Source: Chamaecyparis obtusa (taxonomy: Eukaryota; Streptophyta; Pinopsida; Cupressales; Cupressaceae). Taken from it: DNA of 64,000 nt. Location of the stretch: contig BSBK01008852.1 of assembly GCA_027943335.1 (NCBI GenBank), positions 175,077 to 239,076 on the forward strand, given 5' to 3'. The translations under genes and the position numbers were made by a program. This document shows, piece by piece, positions 14,152 to 25,873 of the stretch (position 1 is the first letter of the stretch; each line of letters begins with the position of its first letter). The notes beneath the pieces were generated by a model. That model ran no database searches. It was not told where the DNA came from and saw only the letters and a program-made list of their open reading frames with translations.

Positions 14152-17100
14152 ATGCCTCCACGAAGGGAATGTGGCGGAAGAGCTGGTGTTGTAACACCTG
14201 AGGTTAGAGAACTCCAGAGACAAGTGTGAGCATTGCAAGAAGAGATTCGCAGAGGAATGAATCTTAATGTTAGAGATGAAAGTGAGGATGAAGCCGAAGA
14301 AGGAAATGATGATCAAGAAGAAGGCAAAATTTTGAATCAAGAAGAAGAAAGGCTTTTTCGGGCTATTTCCAAGATTGGGAAAAGACCTAAGATCGAGGTT
14401 CTGACATTTTCTGGAAATCTTAACCTAGAAGAATTGATCAACTGGATCAATGAATGTGAAGAATATTTTGAGTATGAAGATATTGAGGATCCTGATAGGG
14501 TCAAGTTCGTGAAGGCCAGACTGAAAGGTCATGTGAAGATCTGGTGGCAAGAGATTCAATTGGAGCGAAATAGAAGAGGAAAGGATAAAATCACAAGATG
14601 GGATCAGATGGTGGATAAATTAAAGTGACAGTTCATCCCTATTGATTATGAGCTTGACCTATTGAAGAAAATGCAAAGTTTAAAGCAAGCAGGATGATCT
14701 GTTCAGAAGTATACAGGGGAGTTCTATCGAATCCTCATCAAAAAAGGCCATGCGAAAGTTGATAAGGAGAAAGTTGCCTGTTACCTTAATGGGTTGAGGC
14801 CAAGCATTCAAGAGGAGCTAAATTTGGTTCGAATGAACAATATTGAAGAGGCATACCAGTTTTCCCTAAAAGTAGAGGAAAAGTTGAACAAGAAGTTTGA
14901 GAGCAGACAAAATGGAAGAGGTCACGGTGGATGATCTGGTGGACGGTCATATGGAGGTCAAAATGAAGATCCAAAAAAGAAGGATGAGGCTAGTAGCAGT
15001 CAAAATTAGAGAGGAAACAATTCCAATCATTTCCAAGATCAGAACAATAGAGATCAGAGAGGAAGAGGAAGAGGATAAGGTTCAGGAAGAGGAGGCTTCC
15101 GCGGAACATGTTTTCACTGTGGAGAGGAAGGTCATAGGGCATTTGAATGTCCTCAATGACAAGGAAGGATAGATAGGAGGAATAAAGGCCAGACCAGAGT
15201 TGCACATGTAGATGAAGATGCCAGATCATCAAATTCTGAAGATGCTGAAAGAGGAGAAATGTTGATTAATAGAAGAGTCCTACTGAGTGGTGAGAATGAA
15301 CTTGAACAAAGGAGGAGCCTGTTTCGCACTAGATGTAAGTGTGAGGGTAAATGCTATGATGTGATTATTGATAGTGGAAGCACTGATAATTTGGTGTCAG
15401 AAGAGATGGTGACAAAGTTGAAGCTCAAAGGACAGAAACACCCACATCCATATCAGATTGCTTGGGTGCAGGATGACCACAAGGTCATGGTTAGTGAACA
15501 GTGCCTAGTAAAGTTCAAGATCGGCGAGTACCAAGATGAGGTACTATGTGATATCATATCTATGGATGCATGTCATATGTTGTTAGGTAGACCATGGCAG
15601 TTTGACAGATGTGTTGTACATGATGGTCATGTGAATACCTATTCCATGACAAAGGATGGAGTGCGACATAAGCTAAAGCCATTGAAGGAGACCGAAGAAA
15701 AGGTATGTGGTAATGCAAGAATAACATTTGTTGATGGAAGAAAATTTCTAGATGGTATGAGGCATGAGCATGTGTGTTTTGCTTTAATTTCAAAAGCTGG
15801 TAAAGAGGAAATAGAGGATGTATTTGTAGAGGTTGCAAATTTTTTAAATGAGTTTTAGGATATTGTATCTGATAATGTACCTGATGGATTACCATTGGTA
15901 AGAAAGATCAGTCATTAGATAGATTTGATTCTAGGAGCCAGTTTGCCAAACAAGGCAGCACATAGAATGACACCAACAGAAAGTGAAGAGTTGAATAGAC
16001 AAGTACATGAGTTATTGCAAAAGGGGTTGATTTGAGAGAGTCAAAGTCCCTGTGTTGTACCGACAGTATTAGCACCAAAGAAGAATGGAGAATGGAGGAT
16101 GTGTACAAATTCTAGAGCAATAAACAAGATCACAATCAAGTACCGGTTTCCATTGCCACGAATGGATGATATTATGGAATGTTTGAGTGGGGCTATTTTT
16201 TTCTCAAAGATAGATCTGAAGAGTGGATATCACCAAATTCAGATCAGAGAAGGAGATGAATGAAAGACTACCTTCAAGACAAAGGAAGGACTGTATGAGT
16301 GGTTAGTCATGCCTTTTGGGCTAACCAATGCACCGAGCACTTTCATGCGGCTCATGAACGAGGTTTTGAAAAAATTTATGGGTAAGTTTGTCATTGTTTA
16401 CCTAGATGATATTTTGATCTTTAGCAAGACATTGGAGGAACATATGATGCATAGTTGTATGGTGTTTGAGAAGCTTAGAGATGAGAAATTATTGATTAAT
16501 TTGAAGAAGTGCAGTTTTGTGAAGGAGTTAGTGTATTTGGGATTTGTAGTTTCAGCAGAAGGTCTAAAAATGGATCCAAAGAAAGTGCAGGCTATCCTTG
16601 AATGGCCTACTCCAAGGAGTGCTACCGAGGTAAGATCTTTTCATGGTTTGGCTAGTTTTTATAGAAAGTTTATCAAAAAATTTAGTAGTATTTGTGGACC
16701 CTTAACTAAAACAATGAGAGGGGATAGAAAAGAGTTTAAGTGGACTAATGGGGTAGATAAGAGTTTTAAACTGTTGAAATAGACAGTTACAGAACAACCT
16801 GTTTTGGCACTTCCAAATTTTAATAAGGTGTTTCAAGTAGACTGGGATGCTAGCGGTACTGTAATAGGAGCTGTTATAAGCCAAGAAGGTAAACCTATTG
16901 CTTATTTCAATGAGAAGTTAAATGATGCCAAGAGAAAATATTCTGTTTATGATCAGGAATTTTATGCTATAGTTCAAGCATTGAAGAAGTGGAGACACTA
17001 TCTACTTCCTAAGGAGTTTGTTTTGTATACTGATCATCAAGCTTTGCAATATTTGAATAGTCAAGGAAAGTTGAATCAAAGGCATTTGAAATGGGTTGAG

Positions 17101-18660
17101 TTTTTACAGAGTTATACATTTTTTTTGAAATACAGAAGTGGAAAGTCTAACAGGGTTGCAAATGCTCTTAGCAGAAGGAAACTATTGTTGACAGAAATGA
17201 AAATTGAAGTGGTTGGGCTCAAGGAACTCAAGAAATTGTATCCAGAGGATCCTGATTTTGGTGAAGCTTGGAAATCTTGTAAAGAACATGTTACTCTAGA
17301 TAGAACGAAGTGGCTGGATTTCATCATTCAAGATGATAGGCTATTCAAAGGGAGTCAATTGTGCATTCCAAGAAGTTCTATGAGGGATAATCTCATCAAA
17401 GAGAAGCATAGCAGAGGATTGGCTGGACATTTTGGTCGAAATAAAACTCTTGCTTTGGTTAGTGAAAATTATTATTGGCCACAGTTGCAGCAAGATGTCA
17501 AGAAGTTTGTGTAGAGTTGCAGAGTATGTTAGATGGCGAAAGGAGTGAAGCAGAATACAAGGTTGTATCAGCCATTACCTGTACTAGAGAAGCCTTGGGA
17601 GGATATCAGTATGGACTTTGTTCTTGGATTACCGAGGATACAGCAGGGACATGATTCAATTTTTGTGGTAGTTGAAAGATTTTTGAAGATGGCACATTTT
17701 ATTCCTTGCAAGAAGACTAATGATGTTGTTCATGTAGAAAAATTATTTTTCAGAGAAATAGTGAGACTACATGGTTTGCCAAAGACCATAGTTTCAGATC
17801 GGGACACTAAGTTCATTGGATATTTCTGGCGTACATTGTGGAAGAAGTTGAAAATAGATTTGAAGTTCAGTTCATCACATCATCCACAAACTGATGGACA
17901 GACAGAGGTGGTGAATAGGAGTTTGGGGAATTTGTTAAGATGTTTGGTTGGAGATAAGCCAACAGGATGTGATTTGATTTTACCACAAGCAGAATTTGTA
18001 TACAATAATTCTGTCAACAGGAGCACTGGTAAATCACCATTTTAGATTGTATATGGAAGTAGTCCCAGAAATGCATCTAAATTGAGAAAGATAGACAAAG
18101 GAGAAATAAGTAGTGCTGAAGCTGAGGATTTTGCAGAACATTTGAAGAATATCCATGAGGAAGTGAGGAAGCATATTACCAAGATGAATGCGTAGTATAA
18201 GGCTAAGGTAGATGTGAAAAGGAGGCATAAGGAATTTCAAGTTGGAGATGAAGTCATGGTTCATTTGCGGAAGGAGCGATTTCTAGTTGGTACATATAAC
18301 AAGCTGAAAATGAAGAAGTTTGGGTCATGTAAGATACTGAAGAAACATGATTCAAGAAATGCATATGAGGTCGAGTTGCCTACTGAGTTGAATATTTCAT
18401 CTGTATTTAATATTTTAGATCTGACAGGGTATCATGAAGGAGGTGTTGAAGATGAGGTTACAATAGCACAGTGGAGTATTCCAGCAACCAGTTCAGATAT
18501 CAAGGAGATTGAAGACATACTGAATAGTCATGTTGGCAGAAGCACAAGGAATAGGACATATGAAGAATATCTGGTCAAGTGGAAAGGATGACCTATTGAA
18601 GATTCATCCTGGCTGACAAAGGAGGAGGTTAACCATTTTGGTTTTCCTCTACACACTTGA
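14152..18660 (+). pseudogene. gag-pol-chromodomain polyprotein of gypsy 2: one frame, 17 stops, no frameshift
   Basis: From ATG 14152 to TGA 18658-18660 a single frame of about 1,500 codons encodes gag, a CCHC knuckle (CFHCGEEGHRAFEC, 15109-15150), protease (IIDSGSTDN, 15364), RT (YLDD, 16399-16410), RNase H (YTDHQAL near 17026-17046), integrase with its HHCC finger (17404-17530) and DDE core (SDRDTKF; HHPQTDGQTE), and a chromodomain (EIEDIL...[10 protein letters not shown], about 18505-18640). Premature stops are at 14227, 14626, 14695, 14932, 15007, 15076, 15157, 15856, 15916, 16033, 16261, 16780, 17512, 17530, 18043, 18193 and 18589 (first base). Each sits where family alignment suggests Gln, Arg or Trp. 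The domain order is that of a Ty3/gypsy chromovirus. Confidence 0.95.
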
Positions 18661-18698
18661 GATGTGATGGGGTCACTTCTAAAATTACCCTAGGTGTC

Positions 18699-19549
18699 TG
18701 ATGTAGGAGCATCCAGGGTGTAAGAGAAATCTTGTATCACCCAAAAATATTTATATTTTTGTATTCAATAAGGGCTATCTTGTGCAGAGCTTCTATTTTA
18801 TGGGAAATTTCTATTTTTAGTAAGTTGGTTGTACGATCTCAAAATTTTCTTATTTTACATGTGAAGGTTCATCTCAGTCATATCAGCCTACCAGTAAAGT
18901 TTCATGGCTAGATCAGGTCTATTTTTGAAGATATTGAAGATTTTTGGTATTGGCAGCAGGGTACAGAAACTTTGAACTCAGTTTTTAAGGCTTTAGAGGC
19001 CCCAAATGAGGTCAAAAATTTGGGTGACAAGCACTTGCGCAAGTCAAGCCTGTAGAGTGCTTCGTGGCCTTTCCAAAATGGGGTTATAGTAGTCAATCAG
19101 GTCAACTGGTGATAACTTATGGTCTCTGGAAGTCAGGTCACTTGAAATGGCAGAAAATAATTTTCCTTCAAAAATTTTGTTCGGGTTTCAAAATTTATTT
19201 TGAGCTGACTTTGATGTAATAAATTGAAAAATAAAATAATTCTAAGTTTGGTCGGCCCCAAGGGCTAAATTTTTGGAACCTTCTCAGGTGGTGGAAAATG
19301 CCTATATAAAGAAGGCCCGTAGTGTTGTGTAGGGTAGTTCTAGGTAGTAGATCTGGGTATTGATTCGAGGCTTTGTCCTACAGAATATTGTAAGAGAATG
19401 CCCATGTGGCTTTGCATATTGTAATTCTGAAAGTTTGTAATTCCACATTTGTGGAGATAATAAGAAGCCAATTTTCTGTTCTTGCATATTGTTGTTATTT
19501 CTTTGTTTCTATTATGTGTTTGTGGTATCAAGGGGAGCACCCTTCATCA
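18699..19549 (+). repeat. 3' LTR of gypsy 2
   Basis: 851 bp, collinear without gaps with the 5' LTR. Starts TGATGTAGGAGCATCC and ends CACCCTTCATCA. No clear polypurine tract precedes it; the purine run upstream is weak. Confidence 0.95.
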
Positions 19550-19592
<43 letters not shown>

Positions 19593-19641
19593 GATGTAGA
19601 TGTAGATGTAGAAGTATATGTACACACACACACACACACAC
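19550..19641. repeat. Microsatellite, right half (TA)n(TG)n ... (CA)n
   Basis: Continuation of the run at 13076-13198. A (GATGTA)n stretch lies between the TG and CA runs (about 19592-19612). Confidence 0.9.
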
Positions 19642-20531
19642 TCATAATTTTCAGCAAAGAGTCTACTTACCTTTGACATATGAATGGCAGTTAGAAGTTA
19701 AAAAAAAAAGAGTCCAGAAAGCCAATAAAAAATAACAAGAAATGGCACTAGGTTCTTACAAGGGGTTGGAAGTGTTTCCCATAGACCCCCACCCAAACTC
19801 ATTTGATACATTTTGTAACTATATTTTGCATAAACTTTATGTTAATTTTTTAATTGAAGTTGTTTTTAAGTTGTCAAGTTTTGCCAGATGTTTTCCAAGT
19901 CAATAATTTTTGCCAAGATGGAAATTTTATGGTTTGCAAACATTCAATGGACACAAATAGATTTACTAGAGAAACAATGATTGATTTAACACAAATAGGA
20001 ACTGATTTAACACTTCACCTACTAAAAAACACAAACCAATGAAATAATTCACATTAGGCCAAGATAGGTTGACACATTCAAAATGCACTTATGAGAAAAG
20101 ACCTAGAATGAATGAAATTGATTAAATAATGAAGGTATGTTAGTTTGAGCTTCACTTAGTTTTGAGAATACTTTAATATTCTCTACTTAACAAGGCCAAC
20201 CACATGAAGGTGGAAGCTCATCTAGCCTCACCCCCCCTCCCACTAACATCAATCTAAATTTCCCATTAACATCTAATTACACACTTCATTCACCCATTTA
20301 TGAACTATAACATTCAATCAATACAATCACATAACATTCATTAATATGATATAACATTCATTAATACACAACACTAATCAAGAATTCATTAACACATAAC
20401 AATATTCATTAACATGACATATAATTCAATAGTAATACACAACATTCATAGATAATTACTTAAAACAACGTTCTTTCATTATCCAACAAAGTTAATCAAA
20501 CAAGTTTTTATCAAAGAGCATTTTTAAGAAA
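19642..20531. other. Non-coding, 3' side of the TNP1-like gene
   Basis: Contains degenerate CATTCATTAA-type short repeats (about 20310-20420). No coding sequence or clear termination signal recognised. Confidence 0.4.
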
Positions 20532-22278
20532 TCATTTCTTTTTTGGGTTTTTCTTAGATTTCTTATTTAGGTAAAGGATGAGAGGAGCATCAATATTGTC
20601 TTCCTCTTCTTGTGGTTGTGATCTCAAATTATGATGCTTCCTCATGTCTCGAGGAGGACGACCCTGCTGCACTAAAGGGGGTCTGCTGCAATAACAAATA
20701 AATGGGTTAAATTCACATACTTTTTTTTACTGTTACATGTATTTCATTAACCAGTAGAACATAACATGCATTTTTATTTACTTGAAAATGCCACATCATC
20801 ATGTACAATAACATTTTGATCTTCCGGCACCTCAACATGCTCAACATGCTCTAAAATATTCAAAAAAAGGTTACACGACCAATTGTAATTAAAGATGTTA
20901 AATTCTATTAATAATTATGTAATTTATTTCCAATAGAGAACTAATACCTCCAACACTGTGATGCACATCATGGCCTTCGTCACGCCCAGGTTTTGTGATA
21001 GGATTTGAAGGCTGTAGTGAAATGTCATGCGCATTGTTATCATGAAATAGTCAATTTTTGTTCAAAATTAACTATTCAATTTGATTTACTTTTCATTTGA
21101 CCAATTTACCCGTGTCTCATCTGGAGCAGAAGATTCTTTGTTGTGGCTTTTGGATTCTTGGTGTAGGCGTGCAGCCATGACTTCATAGCCTTCCCTCAAG
21201 GCTATTCTTTTGTCTTCTTTCGTGGGCTCTACATTGAAATCTGTGCCCTATATTTTTTGTTTAATATCGTCACTTTTATATGTATGATTTGATTAAATAG
21301 AATTATTTTCAACCTTATATATAAAAATTTGATATGAAATTCCAATGCTGCTACTTACATGTAGAGAGTGAAGTTTCATATAGCCACTAGAGCCAAGTTT
21401 GTGTTGGCCAACCTTTGTTAATCTCACTTGTGTGGCTTTTGATGTATCTTGTAGTCTATGAAAAGTTTGAAACATGTTAGATTATATATTTACAAAGATC
21501 ACTAATTAGTGCATGATTACATTCTACTTAATACTATCATGACATACCTTCTTTTTCCGTCTTCTAGTTGAATTTCACTACCCTTTATCCTTTTCTCTTT
21601 TGCATCTTTGATTATTTCATTCCACTCCATCGGTGGAATCATATAAGGATGCTCATACTTTGGGTTATCCTTTAGAGCCCTTCTATATTGGTCCCTCATA
21701 GTCTTTATATGTTTGGATGCTCTTTTAAGAATCATGACTCTGTCAAAATTTTTATTTTCAAAGAGGTCCTCTAAAGATTTAATGAGCTGATGTTTTAAGT
21801 TAGCATCCTATTCATTCCACCTTTTTTGAAAAAATCAAATTGTTAGATATAATAACTTTAATATAGTACAATAAATGGAAGATAAGAAAAATATTGTACC
21901 AATATTATGAAGCTACATACCTTTTACATATGGTGGGCCCATATAGCTTCAATGTCATTTCAAAAAGATGATCATAAAAAACATCATTTCCTACAAAAAT
22001 ATCATGGGATTATTAGTCCAAAATGAGTTATGTATAAGTAAACTACAATTACACTGTAAACAATAACAATTTTAAAGCACCTGGAAGCTTTGGTACTTTT
22101 AATGGAACCATATTGTTCTTGTTCATCAACAATGTCCCCAAAAATGAACTAGTACTAGTGACACGGGCTGATCCAGGAAATGGTTGATCTTCACTAGTAC
22201 TGGTCTAATATATTCTTGTACCAGGTGTAGGTGTATCTATTAGTGCACAAAATAGGTCCATACAATGTATAAACTTCA
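20532..22278 (-). pseudogene. TNP1-like (Ptta/En/Spm) transposase exons, 3' part of gene
   Basis: Minus-strand exons with GT-AG borders: about 22081-22278, 21921-21987, 21549-21825, 21365-21457, 21113-21246, then smaller ones (about 20951-21015, 20780-20850) and a last exon ending at TGA 20532-20534. Phases agree where I checked: LPG joins GNDVFYDHLFEMTLKLYG, then CK|RWNE, then GKR|RLQDTSKATQVRLTK, then KLHSLH|GTDFNVEPTKED. The series ...KRW..., KATQVRLTKVGQHKLGSSGY, VEPTKED...REGYEVM follows the pattern of plant TNP1-type proteins that accompany TNP2. Stops: TAG in the exon near 22208 and TAG in RWNE*DANL. The 5' end is cut by the copia array; the reading continues in phase with exons beyond it at 31867. 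Confidence 0.72.
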
Positions 22279-23850
22279 AACATGCTTACTATGTGTGTTT
22301 GAACCTAATAAAACTAAAGAGGCATTAGAAAATGAAGACTAGATACAAGCAATGAATGGAGAGATTGACTAGATTGAGAAGAATGAAACCTGGACTCTAG
22401 TGCCGAGACCTGCAAATAAGAATGTTATAGGAACAAAGTGGGTGTTTCGAAACAAGTTGAATGAAAAAGGTGAAATCACTAGGAACAAAGCTAGGCTAGT
22501 ATGCAAAGGCTATGCACAAGAAGAAGGAATAGATTATGGGGAGAGATTTGCCCCTATAGCTAGATTGGAAGGAGTAAGAACTCTGCTTGCATATGCTGCT
22601 TATAAATATTTCAAGGTATATCAAATGGATGTCAACTCTACATTTTTAAATGGTGTACTGGAAGAAGAAGTTTACAAAGAACAACCAAAAGGTTTTATTG
22701 ATCCAAACAGAAGACACATGGTATGAAAACTAAACAAAGCATTGTATGGATTGAAACAAGCTCCCAGAGCATGGTATGAGAGGTTGCATAACTATCTGAT
22801 GTAGATTGGATTTTCTAGAACAAATGACAAAAGAAATCTGTACTTGAAGGATGAAGAAGGTAAAGGTATTCTATTGGCCAAAAAAAAATTTGATGACATT
22901 ATTTTTGGTGGACAAGATGCATTGTGTAAAAGTTTTTCAAAAGAAATGCAAACTAAATTTGAAATGAGTATGTTTGGTGAGATCAAATTCTTTGTTGGTT
23001 TACAAGTATATCAGATGAAGAAAGGAATTTTCATTACACAGTCTAAGTATGTTAATGAAATATTGAAAACTTTTGGAATGGAAGATGCTAGACTAGTGGG
23101 AACTCCTATGGTTACTGGACAAAAGTTATCTAAGAATGATGATGCTGCAGAAGTTAACCAGACTTTGTACAGATCCATGATTGGAAAATTGTAGCATGCT
23201 ATACATAGTAGACCAGATATTGCACTAGCTATTGGGATTGTGGCAAGATTCTTTGCCAATCCTAAGGAAACACACATGATGGTGGTGAAAAGAATCATGA
23301 GATACTTGAAAGGAACTGCTGACTATGGGTTATACTACAAGAAGAATGACAAATTTGAACTTAGAGTATACACTGATGTTGATTGGGCAGGAAATGTAGA
23401 TGACAGAAAGAGAACTAGTGGTGGAGCTTTATTTCTTGGATAGAGATTAGTCTCCTGGACAAGCAAGAAACATAATTGCATTTCCCAATCTACTGTTGAA
23501 GCTGAGTATGTTGCTGTTGTAGTAAACTGTTCAAATTTAATATGGATAAAATAGTTGTTGATAGGCATGAAAGAAGAAATCATTGAACCTATTGTTATTT
23601 TCTATGACAACACAAGTGCATCAATATTTCTAAGAATCCAGTGATGCACACTAAGACCAAGCATATAACAATCAAGTATCACTGTTTGAGGGAATTGGTA
23701 CAAGATAAGGAAGTTTGAATGGAATATGTCAATACAAAAGAACAATTGGTAGACATATTCACTAAAGCTTTACCTAAAGAAGCTCATGAGTATTTGAGAA
23801 GTCAATTAGGGGTCCTTCCCCTAACCGAGGCTGCCTAGCCAAGCTAGGAG
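22278..23850 (+). pseudogene. copia copy A: RT and RNase H remnant
   Basis: Main frame reads [14 protein letters not shown] (about 22437), RT core ([28 protein letters not shown]) and RNase H (DVDWAGNVDDRKRTSGG; VEAEYVAVV). The usual YVDD box reads KFDD. Stops include TAGs in NED*IQ (about 22338), YLM*IGF (about 22801), KL*HAI, LG*RLV and IK*LL. A 1-base deletion shifts the frame near 23612. Gag, protease and integrase are absent. Confidence 0.9.
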
Positions 23851-24308
23851 CACTGCATCAAATATGCTACAGAAAAATAATTGACAAATTGATGCAGAAG
23901 ATTGTCACACTTTAGGACTATCCTAGAGTTGTGAAGAAGAAGTAAAGACAAAAAATCAGTCAAATGCAAGATGACAGAGGGAGAAACATTGAGCTACACA
24001 GATATATCTACATCTGTTGGATGTAAGTTTTAGTTGTTGCTTTGGCATTTTTGTGAAAGAGGGAGATTGAACTAAAATGATATTATAACATATGAACTAA
24101 AGAGTAGGGATGATGAACAGAAATGAAAGATTAGGATAGACGGAGATCCAAATACTTCTAACGGTCACAGAAGTGAGATTTGCAGATTCTGAATCAGAAT
24201 GAAGCTAAGGATAGTATAAATTTTCTCTGATGGACAGATAAGTTTTTGGATTGGTTCGTAATCCATGTGTTATTTAAGTGATATCATATGGTGTTGCCAT
24301 CAATGCCA

Positions 24309-24319
24309 AAGAGGGAGAT
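24309..24319 (+). other. Polypurine tract of copia copy A
   Basis: AAGAGGGAGAT directly before the LTR TG. The same run precedes the right LTR (30379-30389). Confidence 0.75.
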
Positions 24320-25807
24320 TGTTGGAAACTGCAATTGAAGCAATTGTTGTATTGTCATTGATGTCAAACCTTAACTAGTAAGACTGTTGCTACTTAGGAA
24401 AGTACTATATGTATTGTGAGAAAGGAAAGAAAGGATGGTAACAATAGCATCTAGCGAAAGGTTGAGTTATCTTGATACTACAAAGTGTACTTGACTATGT
24501 TGTACAATGATGGGACAATGTATTGTTTATCTTAGTAAGATTGAGGACTAAACTGGTAGGCTTAACCAAGAAAAAATGAAGAAATCATGTTTAAGCCGTG
24601 TTATGTTAGTGTCGACTGAGTTAGTGTATGCTGAGAAAAAATCTACTATCGACTGAGTATCAGTTAATTGCCAAGGAAGATAGTATATGCCAAGGAAACA
24701 ATTTTAGTAGTGACCGAGCATTTTACATGAAGACCAAGTGGATGATGACAGTATTAACTGAGCATCAACATTTTTATATTTGAAGAGAATTCATATTTGG
24801 AGCCAACATTGTTGAATTCTTGGATTATGTAAAATGTGTTGACTTTATTTATTGATTGTATGGAAGCATTTAATGCTTTGTAAAACATTTTATTGTAAAT
24901 ATTTATGAGACTTGAGATGATTCTAGAAGAGGAGATGAAGAACATGAAGCAGGTAGATTTAATGAATCTGACCTAACCCTAAGGTCTACGAAGGAGATTA
25001 AGCAGCAAAAGATAAGTTAACCTAATAGAGAAAAGTATTAAGGGAACCTAAACATTAGGTATGAGAATGCATGGGTGAAGGAGATGCTAAAAGAACAGTA
25101 AGTTTTATTGACTATATAAGTGAAAAGGCTGAAGGAGAAGTGTGGTGATTGCTTGAAGAAAAGTTCTAAGAAAATCAGAGATGGAAATGGCAAAGTTTCA
25201 AAGTCAGTAAACCAGCATTTGTGTACGGAATTGGATCTGATATTTGCAAAGTGAGTTGTATGTTTTTCAGATCAATACTGCTGCTACTTTCTAACCATTG
25301 TAACAGTCAAAATCCTTTTAATAGAGGTTGACCTAACAGTCATACGTTAAATCCTTTGAACAAGATTGCATTCTAATGGAGTGTATGTAAGTCTTGTAAC
25401 AAGGCTCACTTTTAATAGGGTGGTTGAAATCCTTTAACCGGGTCACACCTGACAGTGTGTATTGTAACCTTTGACAGGGTTGGCTTTTAACGAAGCTCAC
25501 TTCAGAAGAGTGAAAATAATAGTAGCATGTTACAATGTGGTTTTTCTCATATTGGGTTTCCACTATAAATTCTGGTGTCAATACTTGTGTGAATGTTTTG
25601 GTTTGAACATTTCTGTGTTTTATAAGTTAGTCACAGCTGGGTAGTGGACTGCAGTGTTATATGTTTCTATTATTGAATCAGTGATGACTGAGTTTGTTTT
25701 GGTTGCTTGATTTGATTTAAGGAAATTTTTTTGAAGTTATTTTATACATCAGGACCTGAGAACAACTGATTCACCCCCCCTCTCTATTGTTATAAATCAT
25801 ATTAACA
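24320..25807 (+). repeat. Shared copia LTR (3' of A, 5' of B)
   Basis: 1488 bp, TGTTGGAAAC to TTAACA, preceded by a purine run (AAGAGGGAGAT, 24309-24319) and followed by a primer site. TATA box CTATATAAG near 25112-25120. Over its first 280 bases it differs from the right LTR at about 15 positions. Confidence 0.9.
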
Positions 25808-25809
25808 AT

Positions 25810-25820
25810 TGGTATTAGAG
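25810..25820 (+). other. Primer binding site of copia copy B
   Basis: TGGTATTAGAG two bases after the LTR end, a Met-tRNA-type site one transition from consensus. Confidence 0.75.
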
Positions 25821-25873
25821 TTGTGTTGCTTATTGGTGTCTACAGAAAACAAGTTTAAAAGAACTTGAAGAAA

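Larger units (their letters stand above)
13194..19554 (+). mobile_element. Ty3/gypsy chromovirus 2, full length, with ATATA target copies
   Basis: LTRs at 13199-14049 and 18699-19549 (851 bp each, no indel between them) enclose a single gag-pol frame with a C-terminal chromodomain. ATATA lies on both sides (13194-13198, 19550-19554), although the target is TA-repeat so the exact duplication is not unique. I counted 59 LTR mismatches, about 6.9 percent, roughly 43 transitions to 16 transversions. This copy is structurally complete but its coding frame is full of stops. Confidence 0.95.

Noticed and set aside
19741..19760. CACTAGGTTC as an alternative left CACTA end
   Set aside because: After CACTA it does not match the right terminus, lacks GGTCGAAA motifs and is not preceded by GAT.
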